A stretch of DNA of 61,224 nucleotides from an uncultured Actinomycetes bacterium (GCA_903925745.1 CAIYGQ010000026.1:1-61224); one strand, 5' to 3'; positions 35,215-44,748 are shown, counted from the first letter of the stretch. Translations and numbers: made by a program. Notes: generated by a model not told the origin, from the sequence alone.

Positions 35215-36513
35215 GTGGGGACCGCGGGCGTCGCTAGCGTGTCGTCCGTGGAGTCCGGGATCGTCCGCCGACCGCCGTTCGGCAGCAACCCCCTGGTGGG
35301 GGAGCGGGGGACGGACACCCGGCGACGGGTCCTGGACGCCGCCCTCCAGGTGTTCGCCGAGGTCGCCTACCCCGAGGCCCGGGTCGAGCAGATCGCCGAA
35401 CTCGCCGGGTGCTCCCGGCCCGCCTTCTACCAGTACTTCTCGTCCAAGGACGACGTGTTCTGGACGCTCGCGACCGAACTCGGGGAGCACATGGTGGAAC
35501 TGGCCGACCGACTCGGGCCGGTCACCCCCGACGAGGACGGACTGGCGACCACCACGGCGTGGATCGAGGGGTTCATGGAGCTCCACCAGGCGTGGGCGCC
35601 GGTGTTCCGGGCCTACCCGGACGCGGCCCGCGGCGCCGAGGACCGCGCCCCTCGTGCCGCCTACGTCACCGGCCACACCAGCGACCGGCTCCTCCGCGCC
35701 TTCGGCCTGCCCTCGACCGCAGCGAACCGACGCCTGGTGGGGAGCCTCGTGGGGATGCTCATCCGCTGCAGCTTCTACGCCGAGGCGGCACCGGCGGGCA
35801 TGACGAGGCGACCGCTGGTGCTCGGACTGGCCCGGACCTTCCACCGGGTGCTCGCCGGCCCGGTGGAGGGCGTCAACTTCCGTCGGGGCCGCACCCGTGG
35901 GCGGCGGCGGATCCGGATCGTCGCGCCGGTCCAGCCGCCGGTGGCGACGGGGCTGCGGGCCCGGGGGGAGCAGACCCGTCGCACCCTGCTCGAGGCCGGA
36001 GCCGAGGTGCTGCCGTCGCGCGGCTACCACGAGACCCGGGTCGACGACATCGTCTCGGCCGCCGGTGTGAGTCACGGCACCTTCTACCGGTACTTCGACA
36101 GCAAGGACGACTTCTTCCGGGTGCTCGCCGAGGAGGCGTCGGGACGGATGATCGAGCTCGTCGAGCAACTGGACCTGGACGCCGGCGACGACGGGCTGCG
36201 CGACTGGCTGCGGGACTGGTTCGCCGCCTACGAAGCCGACGGCGGCATCATCAGCACCTGGCAGGACATGCGGACCAGCCCGGAGCTGGTCGCCTTCAGC
36301 GAGCAGGTGGCCGCCTCGGTGTTCACCCGGCTCGAGCAGCTCCTGGACCAACGCGACTTCGGGCACCCGCAGGTGGCGGCGGCGATGCTGCTGGCCCTGT
36401 TGGAGCGCGCCCCCTACCGCGTGTTCGTGCTGGGGTACTCCACGGCGGCCGGCGAGATCGAGGCCACCCTGACCATCATCCGCCGGGGGTTCCTCGGCCG
36501 GGACGACGGCTGA
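35215..36513 (+). CDS. TetR-family regulator with two tandem TetR modules (Mce3R-like)
   Basis: 432 residues, about twice the usual TetR length. The first HTH spans about 36-79 (RRRVLDAALQVFAE...IAELAGCSRPAFYQYFSSKDDVF) with its own ligand domain. The second HTH spans about 254-298 (TRRTLLEAGAEVLPS...IVSAAGVSHGTFYRYFDSKDDFF), again followed by a helical domain. Mce3R of Mycobacterium tuberculosis has this fused layout. The recognition helices differ (CSRPAFYQYF against VSHGTFYRYF), so an asymmetric operator is expected. GTG 35215 has GAGGAG six bases upstream; GTG 35248, seven bases after TAGCGT (35235-35240), is an alternative leaderless start. It heads a rightward operon and is the best candidate for the regulator of the shared operator. 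Confidence 0.9.
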   Translation: MGTAGVASVSSVESGIVRRPPFGSNPLVGERGTDTRRRVLDAALQVFAEVAYPEARVEQIAELAGCSRPAFYQYFSSKDDVFWTLATELGEHMVELADRLGPVTPDEDGLATTTAWIEGFMELHQAWAPVFRAYPDAARGAEDRAPRAAYVTGHTSDRLLRAFGLPSTAANRRLVGSLVGMLIRCSFYAEAAPAGMTRRPLVLGLARTFHRVLAGPVEGVNFRRGRTRGRRRIRIVAPVQPPVATGLRARGEQTRRTLLEAGAEVLPSRGYHETRVDDIVSAAGVSHGTFYRYFDSKDDFFRVLAEEASGRMIELVEQLDLDAGDDGLRDWLRDWFAAYEADGGIISTWQDMRTSPELVAFSEQVAASVFTRLEQLLDQRDFGHPQVAAAMLLALLERAPYRVFVLGYSTAAGEIEATLTIIRRGFLGRDDG

Positions 36514-36516
36514 GCC

Positions 36517-37641
36517 GTGGACCTCGAGTTCACCGACGACCAGCTGGAGCTGCGGGACGCAGCCCGTCAGGTGCTGGCCGGGGCGTGCCCGCCGTCGCTC
36601 GTGCGGTCGCTGTACGAGGGGACGGGCTCACCGGAGGAGCTGTGGAAGGTGATCCGCGAGCTCGACTGGCCGGCCCTGGGTCTGCCCGAGGAGCACGGCG
36701 GGCTGGGCCTGGGGTTCGTGGAGGTCGGGATCCTGGTGGAGGAACTCGGGCGGGTCGCGGCGCCGAGTCCGCTCCTGGCCACCGTCACCCAGTTCGCCGC
36801 AGCCGTCCGCGGGTCCGGGTCGTCGTTCGCGCTCGGGGACGTCGCGTCGGGTCGCCGCACGGGCACGCTGGCGCTCGCCGACGACGGCCGGTGGGACCCG
36901 ACCCGGCCTCCGGTGCGGGCGGAGTCCGAGGGCTCCGGGTACCGCCTGACCGGCCGGGTGACGCACGTCCTGGACGGTGACACGGCGGACGAGGTCGCCG
37001 TCGTCGTCGGCACCGATCGGGGGCCGGGCGTCGTGGCGGTTCCGGGCTCGGAGGTCGTCGCCTCGCGTCAGACGACTGTCGATCCGACGGTACCGCTGGC
37101 GACGCTCGAGTTCGACGGCGTGGCCGTGCCGACGGAGCGCGTCCTGCTGGCGCCGGGCGCACCCGGTGCGGCGGATGCCATCGCCCGGATCGTCGACGAG
37201 GCCACCGTGGCGATCGTGCTCTCGACCGTCGCGACCTGCCGGGCGATCTTCGAGGCCACCGTCGAGTACGCCAAGGTCCGCCACCAGTTCGGTCGGCCGA
37301 TCGGGTCCTTCCAGGCGGTCAAGCACCGGCTGGCGGACTGCTTCCTGGCCGTCGAACGGGCCGGGGCCCTCGGCTGGTTCGCCGCGCTCACCGTCGCCGA
37401 GGACGATCCCCGGCGGCCGGTCGCCGTGGCGATGGCCAAGGCCGCCGCTGCCGACTGCGCCCAGCTCCTGTCGCGCGACGGCCTGCAGTTGCACGGTGGG
37501 ATCGGATTCACCTGGGAGTACGACCTGCACTTCCTCCTGAAGCGGGCCGTGACGGGTGACCTGCTGTTCGGCGGGGGAGCGTTCCATCGCAGCCGCGTCG
37601 CGGCGATGCTCGGTCTGGCCGACGACGGGGAGGCGCAGTGA
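36517..37641 (+). CDS. Acyl-CoA dehydrogenase family protein (FadE-like)
   Basis: 374 residues. VRHQFGRPIGSFQAVKHRLAD and LQLHGGIGFTWEYDLHFLLKRA put it in the subgroup with Glu in the TWEYD segment. GTG 36517 begins three bases after the regulator stop. It overlaps the next FadE gene by four bases; the two probably form a heteromeric enzyme. Confidence 0.92.
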   Translation: MDLEFTDDQLELRDAARQVLAGACPPSLVRSLYEGTGSPEELWKVIRELDWPALGLPEEHGGLGLGFVEVGILVEELGRVAAPSPLLATVTQFAAAVRGSGSSFALGDVASGRRTGTLALADDGRWDPTRPPVRAESEGSGYRLTGRVTHVLDGDTADEVAVVVGTDRGPGVVAVPGSEVVASRQTTVDPTVPLATLEFDGVAVPTERVLLAPGAPGAADAIARIVDEATVAIVLSTVATCRAIFEATVEYAKVRHQFGRPIGSFQAVKHRLADCFLAVERAGALGWFAALTVAEDDPRRPVAVAMAKAAAADCAQLLSRDGLQLHGGIGFTWEYDLHFLLKRAVTGDLLFGGGAFHRSRVAAMLGLADDGEAQ

Positions 37642-38858
37642 GGCTCCGGTTCGACGACTCGGTCGAGGCGACCCGACAGGAGTTCCGGGAGTGGCTCGCC
37701 GCCAACCGGCCGTCGGTCGAGGAGATGGCGGCCGACCCGGCCGTCTCCACGGGGCACGCCCCCGACTGGGCCCGCCGGTGGACCCGGGCGATGTTCGACG
37801 CCGGCTGGCTCGTGCCGGGCTGGCCCCCCGAGCTCGGGGGACGGGGTGCCGGACCGATCGAGACGTTCGTCGTACTGGAGGAACTGGCCGCAGCCCACGT
37901 CCCCCGCACCACCAACGTCCAGGGGCTGGGCATCGTCGCGCCGTCGATCGTCGACTACGGCACCCCCGAGCAGGTGCGTGACCACGCCCTGCCGATCCTG
38001 CGGGGAGAGCTCACGGCGTGCCTGGGGATGAGCGAGCCCGACGCCGGGAGCGACCTCGCATCGCTGTCGACCCGGGCGGTGCTCGAGGGCGACGAGGACA
38101 CGGGCGAGTGGGTCATCGACGGCCAGAAGGTCTGGACCTCGGGTGCCAACTACGCGGACTTCTGCTTCCTGTTCTGTCGGACCGAACCCGACGAACCCAA
38201 GCACCGGGGCATCTCGATCCTGCTGGTGCCCATGGACGCGCCCGGGATCACGGTGCGTCCGCTGCCCGAGATCGTCCACCCCGACGAACCCGACCTCAAC
38301 GAGGTGTTCCTCGACGGCGTCCGTGTCCCGGCCGCCAGCCTGGTGGGTCGTCGAGGGGACGGCTGGGCCATGGCGAACGGATCGCTCGCACACGAGCGGG
38401 GCATGGTGTGGGTCAGCGCCGTGATGGGCCTCGAGGAGGCGCTCGGCTCGCTCGTCGCCGGGGCGCCCGCGCACCTGGCGGCCATGGGGCCGCACGAGCG
38501 GGCACTGGCGGTCGACCAGATCGTCCAGATCGCCATCGACACCCAGGCCGCCCGCTGCCTGGGACAGCGGGGGTTCGCCAAGCTCGCCCGTGGCGGCAGC
38601 GCGCCGGAGCAGGCACTCATGAAGCTCTACGCGAGTGACTGCCGCCAGCGGGTCGCCCGGATCGCCGCCGACGTGCAGGGCGCCGACTCGCTCGAGCTCG
38701 GCAGCGTCCCGAACGACGGGCACCAGGCGGTCGACGAACCACGCGGCACGTGGATGGAGCAGTGGTTCCACTCGTTCGCCAACACCATCTCCGCGGGGAC
38801 GTCGGAGATCCAGCGCAACATCGTCGCCGAGCGTGTCCTCGGGCTCCCACGGGGCTAG
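37638..38858 (+). CDS. Acyl-CoA dehydrogenase family protein (FadE-like)
   Basis: 406 residues. CLGMSEPDAGSDLASLSTRAV, WVIDGQKVWTSGANYADF and ISAGTSEIQRNIVAERVLGLPRG. Complementary type to the preceding protein. GTG start shares bases with the previous stop (GTGA). It desaturates an acyl-CoA, passing electrons to ETF. Confidence 0.92.
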   Translation: MRLRFDDSVEATRQEFREWLAANRPSVEEMAADPAVSTGHAPDWARRWTRAMFDAGWLVPGWPPELGGRGAGPIETFVVLEELAAAHVPRTTNVQGLGIVAPSIVDYGTPEQVRDHALPILRGELTACLGMSEPDAGSDLASLSTRAVLEGDEDTGEWVIDGQKVWTSGANYADFCFLFCRTEPDEPKHRGISILLVPMDAPGITVRPLPEIVHPDEPDLNEVFLDGVRVPAASLVGRRGDGWAMANGSLAHERGMVWVSAVMGLEEALGSLVAGAPAHLAAMGPHERALAVDQIVQIAIDTQAARCLGQRGFAKLARGGSAPEQALMKLYASDCRQRVARIAADVQGADSLELGSVPNDGHQAVDEPRGTWMEQWFHSFANTISAGTSEIQRNIVAERVLGLPRG

Positions 38859-38861
38859 CGG

Positions 38862-39791
38862 TTGCGGTTCCACGTCACCCATCCGCTCGTCCACCGTCCC
38901 TACCACCCCGGCCTGGTGACCGGTGCCGGTGTCGCCCGGCTCGCGCGGGCGGCCGAGTCCGCCGGATTCGACGGGTACGGCTTCACGGACCACCCGGCGC
39001 CCACGCAACGGTGGCTGGACCACGGCGGCCACGACGCGCTCGACCCGTTCGTCGCCCTCGGCTTCGTGGCCGCCGCGACCTCGACGATCCGTCTGGTGCC
39101 GAACATCGTCGTCCTGCCGTACCGCAACCCGTTCGTCGTCGCCAAGGCCGCCGCCACGCTGGACGCGCTCTCGGGTGGTCGGTTCACGCTGGCCGCCGGC
39201 GTCGGGTACCTGGAGGGCGAGTACGCCGCCCTCGGCGTGGACCACGGGGACCGGGCGCAGCTCTTCGACGAGTCGCTGGAGGCGATCGTGGCGGTGTGGT
39301 CCGGCGACGACGTGACCGTCGACGGGCGGGGCTTCCGGGCGCACGGCATCACCGCCCACCCGCGTCCGGTGGTTCCCCCGCCGATCTGGATCGGCGGCAA
39401 CAGCGGCGCCGCCCGTCGGCGCGTGGCCGAACGGGGCGACGGCTGGTGCCCGTTCCCGGCTCCGCCGGGCCTGGCCCGCTACGTCGGCACCGCGGTGCTC
39501 GACGGACCGGCCACGCTGGCCGAGGGGATCGCCGACCTGCGTCGCCGACTGGAGGCCGCCGGCCGTGACCCCGCCACGGTGGACGTCGCCTTCTCGTGTC
39601 CGGCGGGTGGCGACCCGGCCGGGGACCACTTCGACGTGGAGGCCCACCTGCAGGGCATCGCCGAGCTCGCCGGGATCGGCGTCACGTGGGTCCACGTGGG
39701 CATCCCGGGGGACGACCCCGAGCGGGCCGCCGAGGTGCTCGCCCGCTACGGCGAGTCCGTGATCGCTCCGCTCCGGAAGGGGACACCATGA
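38862..39791 (+). CDS. LLM-class flavin-dependent oxidoreductase (luciferase-like)
   Basis: 309 residues. Bacterial-luciferase TIM barrel with LARAAESAGFDGYGFTDHP, LVPNIVVLPYRNPFVVAKAAATLDALSGGRFTLAAGVGY and PPPIWIGGNSGAARRRVAERGDGW. Uses FMN or F420; the cofactor cannot be told. Starts at TTG 38862, three bases after the FadE stop, as no in-frame ATG or GTG is near. In actinobacterial lipid clusters such proteins act as monooxygenases or F420 reductases. Confidence 0.88.
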   Translation: MRFHVTHPLVHRPYHPGLVTGAGVARLARAAESAGFDGYGFTDHPAPTQRWLDHGGHDALDPFVALGFVAAATSTIRLVPNIVVLPYRNPFVVAKAAATLDALSGGRFTLAAGVGYLEGEYAALGVDHGDRAQLFDESLEAIVAVWSGDDVTVDGRGFRAHGITAHPRPVVPPPIWIGGNSGAARRRVAERGDGWCPFPAPPGLARYVGTAVLDGPATLAEGIADLRRRLEAAGRDPATVDVAFSCPAGGDPAGDHFDVEAHLQGIAELAGIGVTWVHVGIPGDDPERAAEVLARYGESVIAPLRKGTP

Positions 39792-40558
39792 CCATCGGAC
39801 CGAGCGCGGCGCTCCTGACGGACCGCGTCGCGGTCGTGACCGGCGGAGCGTCCGGGATCGGCCGCGGCATCGCGCAGGCACTGGAGGCCTTCGGGGCGGT
39901 CGTCGACGTGTGGGACCTGACCGACGAGCAGCGGCCGGTCGACGTCCGGGACCCACAGCAGGTCGACGACGCACTGGAGCGGACGATCGATGAGCACGGA
40001 ACGCCGACGATCCTGGTGAACAACGCCGGTGGCGTCTTCCACTCCCCCCTCCTCGAGACCTCGGTCAACGGCTGGGACGCGCTCCTGCGATCCAACCTGC
40101 ACCACGTCCTGTTGTGCACCCAGCGCGTGGCCCGTCGGCTCCGGGACGAGGACCTCGGGGGTTCCATCATCAACGTGACGTCGATCGAGGGGCTCCGGGC
40201 GGCTCCGGGCTACGCCGCCTACGCCGCAGCGAAGGCGGGCGTGCTCAACCTGACCCGGACCGCCGCGGTGGAGCTCGCGCCGATCGGGATCCGCGTCAAC
40301 GCGCTCGCTCCCGACGCCATCGTCACCGAGGGGCTGCTCGACCTGGTGCCCGAGGCGGCCGACCACCTCGGCGGCATGGTGCCGATGGGACGGCCGGGTC
40401 ACGTCGACGAGATGGCCGGGGCCGCGGTGTTCCTGGCCTCGGACCTGTCGTCCTACGTGACGGGCCAGGTGTTGGGCGTCGACGGCGGAACGGGCGCCGC
40501 CGGCGGGTGGTACCCGCACCCCGTCGACGGCCACTGGGTCCTCGGCCCGGCGCAGTGA
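39788..40558 (+). CDS. SDR family oxidoreductase
   Basis: 256 residues. VVTGGASGIGRGIAQ, NNAGG, INVTSIEGLRAAPGYAAYAAAKAG (Ser, Tyr, Lys) and VTGQVLGVDGGTG. FabG-like; probably a 3-hydroxyacyl-CoA or hydroxysteroid-type dehydrogenase. ATG overlaps the stop of the LLM gene by four bases. Last tightly linked gene of the regulator operon. Confidence 0.9.
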   Translation: MTIGPSAALLTDRVAVVTGGASGIGRGIAQALEAFGAVVDVWDLTDEQRPVDVRDPQQVDDALERTIDEHGTPTILVNNAGGVFHSPLLETSVNGWDALLRSNLHHVLLCTQRVARRLRDEDLGGSIINVTSIEGLRAAPGYAAYAAAKAGVLNLTRTAAVELAPIGIRVNALAPDAIVTEGLLDLVPEAADHLGGMVPMGRPGHVDEMAGAAVFLASDLSSYVTGQVLGVDGGTGAAGGWYPHPVDGHWVLGPAQ

Positions 40559-40590
40559 CCGCGTCCGCTCCGGCCGCGGGCCGCGACGCG

Positions 40591-40604
40591 TACGATCGGT
40601 CGCC
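40591..40604 (+). promoter_or_regulatory. -10 element close to GTG 40605
   Basis: TACGAT (40591-40596) lies eight bases before the GTG of the VOC gene, with no Shine-Dalgarno sequence. A separate leaderless transcript is likely. Confidence 0.4.
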
Positions 40605-41027
40605 GTGAGCACCTGGAACCACGTCGGGCACCACGTCGCGGACCTCGACCGCTCGGTCCGCTTCTACGTCGGGGTGTTCGGCTTCGAGGAGCGCCGTCGC
40701 CTCCGGCTCCCGGATGCCGCGGTCTCGGGGTTCATGCGGATCCCCGAGCCGGTCGGGCTCACCGCCGTCTACCTGGAGCTCGGCGACTCCGTCCTGGAAC
40801 TGCTCCACTTCGACCGACCGGGGAACGAACCGGCCCGGGAGCGGCCCTTCACCGAGCCGGGACTCACCCACCTGTCCTTCACGGTGCCCGACGTGGCGGC
40901 GGCGTGCCGGTCGGTGGGCGAACTGGGCGGCGAGGTGATCGAGGGCACCGACGTCGGTGTCGCCGTCCTGGTGCGGGACCCGGACGGGCAGGTCATCGAG
41001 CTGCTCGCACCCGGCGCTCTGGGCTGA
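40605..41027 (+). CDS. VOC-family (glyoxalase-like) protein
   Basis: 140 residues, two beta-alpha-beta-beta-beta modules: NHVGHHVADLDRSVRFYVGVFGF (first His metal ligand) and HLSFTVPDVAAAC...VLVRDPDGQVIELLAP (second His and Glu). Methylmalonyl-CoA epimerase, dioxygenase or lyase functions are possible. It follows the SDR after 46 bases. Confidence 0.86.
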   Translation: MSTWNHVGHHVADLDRSVRFYVGVFGFEERRRLRLPDAAVSGFMRIPEPVGLTAVYLELGDSVLELLHFDRPGNEPARERPFTEPGLTHLSFTVPDVAAACRSVGELGGEVIEGTDVGVAVLVRDPDGQVIELLAPGALG

Positions 41028-41041
41028 ACGCCGGCGGGCGA

Positions 41042-42568
41042 TCAGGCCCCGGGCGACGCGCGGCCGGGCAGGTCACGCTTGACCACCTTGCCGGTGGCGT
41101 TCCTCGGGAGCGAGCCGAGGAACGTCCAGGCGCGCGGGACCTTGTAGTCGCTGAGGCGCTCCGCACAGAACGCCCGGAGTTCGTCGCCGGTCACCGTCGA
41201 TCCGTCCGCGACCACCACCCACGCGCCGACGTCCTCGCCCAGCACGTCGTGTGGAACGGCGGCGACCGCCGCCTCCCGGACCGCCGGGTGCTCGTAGAGG
41301 ACGGCCTCGACGTCGGTGGCGTGCACGTTGTTGCCCCCGCGGATGATCACGTCCTTGTCCCGGCCCCGCAGGTACAGGTACCCGTCCTCGTCGAGCTCGG
41401 CGAGGTCGCCCGTGTGGAGCCAGCCGTCCCGCCACGTCGCGGCGGTGGCCTCGGGGTCGTTGAAGTACTCCCGTTCCCGGCCGGGGTTCCGCACCAGGAG
41501 TCGGCCCACGGTTCCGGGCGGGAGCTCGCGGTCGTCCTCGTCGACGATCCGGAACTCGACCGGGGGCGCGGGTCGTCCGACGGATCCGACGCGGCGGTCG
41601 AGTTCCTCGGGTGGGACGACGCAGTAGGCGGGCCCGGCCTCGGTCATGCCCCAGGAGTTGGAGACCATGGCCTGCGGCAGTCGTTCACGGAGCGTGTCGA
41701 AGGTGGCCGGCGCCAACGGCGCGCTGCCGAGCGGACACAGGGTGATGGACGACAGGTCGGCGGAGCTGAAGCGCGGGTGGGCGATGAGGAGCTCGGCCAT
41801 CGCCGGCACCAGGAAGGTGGCACCGGGCCGGAGTGATTCGACCGCGTCGAACCAGGCGTCCACGTCGAAGCGCGGCAGGTACAGGAGCCGCATGCCCAGC
41901 TTCATGGGGTTGTAGATCGAGGCGATGCCGGCGAAGGTGAACATCGGCGAGGAGTGCAGCCATCCGCTGCCCGTCCAGTTCGGCACGCCGTTCGGGATGA
42001 GTGAGATGTTGCCGTGACGGACCACGACGCCCTTCGGGCGGCCGGTCGTGCCCGAGGTGTACATGACGTCGGCGATGTCCTCGGACGTCACCGGTACCTG
42101 GAAGGCGCTGTCGTCGGGATCGCCGATCCCGGACCACGCCACCAGGTCGTCGGAGTCGACCGCGCCGGTCGTCACGACCAGTCGCAGCTCCGGCAGGTCG
42201 GGACGGGCCTCCAGGACGACGGCGAGCGTCGACGCGCCGGTCAGCACGACCGAGGCGCCTGCGTGGCCCAGCACGTAGGCCAGCTCCCGGGCCACGAGGC
42301 GGGTGCTGGTGGGGACCGCAACGGCTGCGGCCTTGTGGACCGCGGCGTAGGCGACGATGAAGCGGTCCGGCTCCTCGGGCGGGACGTGGATCGCCACCCG
42401 GTCGCCGGGAGCGACGCCCTGGCCCACCAGCCAGCGGGCCAGGCGGTTGGAGGCCGACTCCCAGTCGGCGAAGGTCAGGCCCTCGCCCGTGGCGACGTTC
42501 AGGAACGCGGGTTCGTCGGGGTGCTCGTCGGCCATCAGCCGCAGCTGGTCGGGGAGCAGGTTCGGCAT
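41042..42568 (-). CDS. AMP-dependent acyl-CoA synthetase/ligase
   Basis: 508 residues. DVMYTSGTTGRPKGVVV (canonical loop), NSWGMTEAGPAY, GWLHTGDLAELDEDGYLYLRGR and catalytic Lys K494 (NATGKVVKR). ATG 42568 is chosen because GGGAGGG lies at the proper distance; GTG 42577 overlaps the preceding stop but would have no spacer. Encoded downstream of the double acyl-CoA dehydrogenase. Confidence 0.92.
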   Translation of the reverse strand: MPNLLPDQLRLMADEHPDEPAFLNVATGEGLTFADWESASNRLARWLVGQGVAPGDRVAIHVPPEEPDRFIVAYAAVHKAAAVAVPTSTRLVARELAYVLGHAGASVVLTGASTLAVVLEARPDLPELRLVVTTGAVDSDDLVAWSGIGDPDDSAFQVPVTSEDIADVMYTSGTTGRPKGVVVRHGNISLIPNGVPNWTGSGWLHSSPMFTFAGIASIYNPMKLGMRLLYLPRFDVDAWFDAVESLRPGATFLVPAMAELLIAHPRFSSADLSSITLCPLGSAPLAPATFDTLRERLPQAMVSNSWGMTEAGPAYCVVPPEELDRRVGSVGRPAPPVEFRIVDEDDRELPPGTVGRLLVRNPGREREYFNDPEATAATWRDGWLHTGDLAELDEDGYLYLRGRDKDVIIRGGNNVHATDVEAVLYEHPAVREAAVAAVPHDVLGEDVGAWVVVADGSTVTGDELRAFCAERLSDYKVPRAWTFLGSLPRNATGKVVKRDLPGRASPGA

Positions 42569-42573
42569 GCCGG

Positions 42574-44748
42574 TCACCCTCCCGGTTCGGGGTCGCGCGG
42601 CAGGCCGAGGAGGCGTTCGCCGATCACGTTGCGCTGGATCTCCGAGGTGCCTCCGGCGATCGTGAGGCACCGGTTGGCGAGGAACCCGAACGTCCACTGC
42701 CCGGCCGCCCCCGGCTCCGTCGTCGCCCCGTCAGGGCCGAGGAGCGACAGCCCCAGCTCCTGGGCCCGCTGGTCGTGTTCCACCCCGAGCAGCTTGCGCA
42801 CGCTGGCCTCGGGCCCCGGTTGCGCGCCCGACAGGGAACGGACGGCGCTGCGGAGCCCCATGGCCGACAGCGCGTGCGACTCGGCGACGAGTGCGCCCAG
42901 TGCGTCCAGGACCAGCGGGTCGTCGCCGTCGAGCCCGCCGGTTCCGGCGCGTTCCGCCACCAGGGTCACCAGCGCCTCGATCCCGCCGCCGAACGAGGAT
43001 CCGCTCCCCATGGAGACGCGTTCGTTCGCGAGCGTGGTGCGGGCCAGTGGCCACCCGCCGTCGACCTCGCCGACGACGCAGTCGTCCGGGACGAACACGT
43101 CGTTGAGGAAGACCTCGTTGAACATCTCGAGTCCGGTCAGCTCCCGGAGGGGTCGGATGTCCAGTCCCTCGGAGCGCATGTCCACGATGAAGTACGTGAT
43201 CCCCTGGTGCCTCGGCGCATCGGGGTTCGTCCGGGCGAGGCAGATGCCCCAGTCCGCCTCGGTGGCCATCGTGGTCCACACCTTCTGGCCGTTGAGCAAC
43301 CAGCCGCCGTCAGTGCGGGTGGCCGCCGTGGTCAGTGAGGCGAGGTCGGAGCCGGCCTCGGGTTCGCTGAACAACTGGCACCAGGTGATCCCGCCGTGGA
43401 GGGTGGGCCGGACCCACCGTTCCTGTTGTTCCACGGTGCCGTGTGCGGCGATCGTCGGCGCGGCCCAGGCGCCGACCTGCAGGTGGGGGACCCGGACCCG
43501 GGCCCGTCGGAGCTCCTGGTCCACGACGACCTGTTCGACGGCACCGGAGCCGCGGCCCCACGGCGCCGGCCAGTGCGGGACGATCAGGCCGGCGTCCGCC
43601 AACGGGATCCGCCGCTCCTCCTTCGGGAGCGCAGCGATCGTGTCCACGATCCCGGCGATCTCACTGCGGACGGCCTCCGCCTCGGGTGGCAGCTCCACGC
43701 TGAGGTGGCGACGGTGTCCGGCGATGGCGGCTCGTGCCAACGCCGAGCGCCAGCGCGCGGGACCCCCGAAGACCTGGCGGAGCGAGACCGCCCGGCGCAG
43801 GTACAGGTGCGCGTCGTGCTCCCAGGTGAATCCGATGCCGCCGAGCACCTGGATCGCGTCCTTGGCATTGGCCACGTAGGCGTCGAGTGCGAGCACGCCC
43901 GCCGTGGCCACGGCCACGTGGGTCGATGGAGCGTCGAGCCCGTCCTGGTCGATCGCGGCCGCGGCGTCCCAGACCGAGGCTCGTGCGGCCTCCAGCCGGA
44001 CGAGCATGTCGGCGCAGCGGTGCTTCACGCCCTGGAACTGCCCGACGGGCCGACCGAACTGGCGGCGTTCGCGGGCCCAGGCGGCGGCGGTGTCGACGCA
44101 CCACCCTGCGCCCCCGACCGCCTCGGCCGAGGCCAGCACGATCCCGAGCGCCTCGACCTGTGCAGTCGTGACACCCGTCAGGATCGTGGCACCGGCACCG
44201 GCACCGGCACCGGCGACGGCGAGGGCCGTGGGGTCGAGTCGGGCCAGCCCGACGGTGCCGTCGAGCACGGCGAGCGGCTCCGGGTCGAGCGCGGCCGCAT
44301 CGAGGACCACCCACTCGGTGCCGGTTGCAGCGTCATCGCCCCGGCCGGCGCTCGGTGTACCCGGGTGCTGTGGCCGGGACACGACCAGCTGCCGGGCGGC
44401 TGCACCCCCGAGCACGGGAGCGTCCGGTGGCGCCACCGCAGCGGGACCCGTCAGGTCCGCCCCAGCGAGCTGGGCCACCGCCCGGGCCCATGCGGTCGGG
44501 AGGATCGGTCCTGGGGCGACGGCGCGGCCCAGCCCCTCCAGGACCACGGCCAGGTCGCTGCAGCGCAGGCCGTCGGCGGGGGAGTACGTGAGCCAGCCGA
44601 GCTCGTCGAGTTCGGCCCAGCAGGCGGGAACCTCGCCGGGGGGAGCGTCGAGGGCGGCGCGGGCCACCTCGGGGGTGCACCGGTCGCCGGCGAAGCGGGA
44701 CACGGCGTCGGCGAGCAGTTCCTGTTCGTCACCGATCGCCAGGCCCAC
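42574..44748 (-). CDS. Single-chain double acyl-CoA dehydrogenase (FadE34-like)
   Basis: 724 residues with two complete acyl-CoA dehydrogenase modules. Module 1 (about 1-345) carries RRQFGRPVGQFQGVKHRCAD and LGGIGFTWEHDAHLYLRR. Module 2 (about 350-720) carries LFSEPEAGSDLASL, NGQKVWTTMATEADW and IAGGTSEIQRNVIGERLLGLPR. Separate FadE pairs in this window have the same two types, so this is their fused version. FadE34 of M. tuberculosis, a cholesterol side-chain enzyme, has this layout. GTG 44748 follows GGAGGAGG. Confidence 0.92.
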   Translation of the reverse strand: MGLAIGDEQELLADAVSRFAGDRCTPEVARAALDAPPGEVPACWAELDELGWLTYSPADGLRCSDLAVVLEGLGRAVAPGPILPTAWARAVAQLAGADLTGPAAVAPPDAPVLGGAAARQLVVSRPQHPGTPSAGRGDDAATGTEWVVLDAAALDPEPLAVLDGTVGLARLDPTALAVAGAGAGAGATILTGVTTAQVEALGIVLASAEAVGGAGWCVDTAAAWARERRQFGRPVGQFQGVKHRCADMLVRLEAARASVWDAAAAIDQDGLDAPSTHVAVATAGVLALDAYVANAKDAIQVLGGIGFTWEHDAHLYLRRAVSLRQVFGGPARWRSALARAAIAGHRRHLSVELPPEAEAVRSEIAGIVDTIAALPKEERRIPLADAGLIVPHWPAPWGRGSGAVEQVVVDQELRRARVRVPHLQVGAWAAPTIAAHGTVEQQERWVRPTLHGGITWCQLFSEPEAGSDLASLTTAATRTDGGWLLNGQKVWTTMATEADWGICLARTNPDAPRHQGITYFIVDMRSEGLDIRPLRELTGLEMFNEVFLNDVFVPDDCVVGEVDGGWPLARTTLANERVSMGSGSSFGGGIEALVTLVAERAGTGGLDGDDPLVLDALGALVAESHALSAMGLRSAVRSLSGAQPGPEASVRKLLGVEHDQRAQELGLSLLGPDGATTEPGAAGQWTFGFLANRCLTIAGGTSEIQRNVIGERLLGLPRDPEPGG
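44188..44214. repeat. 6-bp microsatellite (GGCACC) in the double FadE gene
   Basis: Four and a half GGCACC units encode AGAGAGA-type residues on the minus strand, in the linker before the QFGRP region of module 1. Confidence 0.85.

Noticed and set aside
37068-39974. A 968-codon open frame on the minus strand
   Set aside because: Lies antisense to two acyl-CoA dehydrogenases and an LLM gene with clear motifs. It is an artefact of high GC at third codon positions and its translation shows no family pattern.
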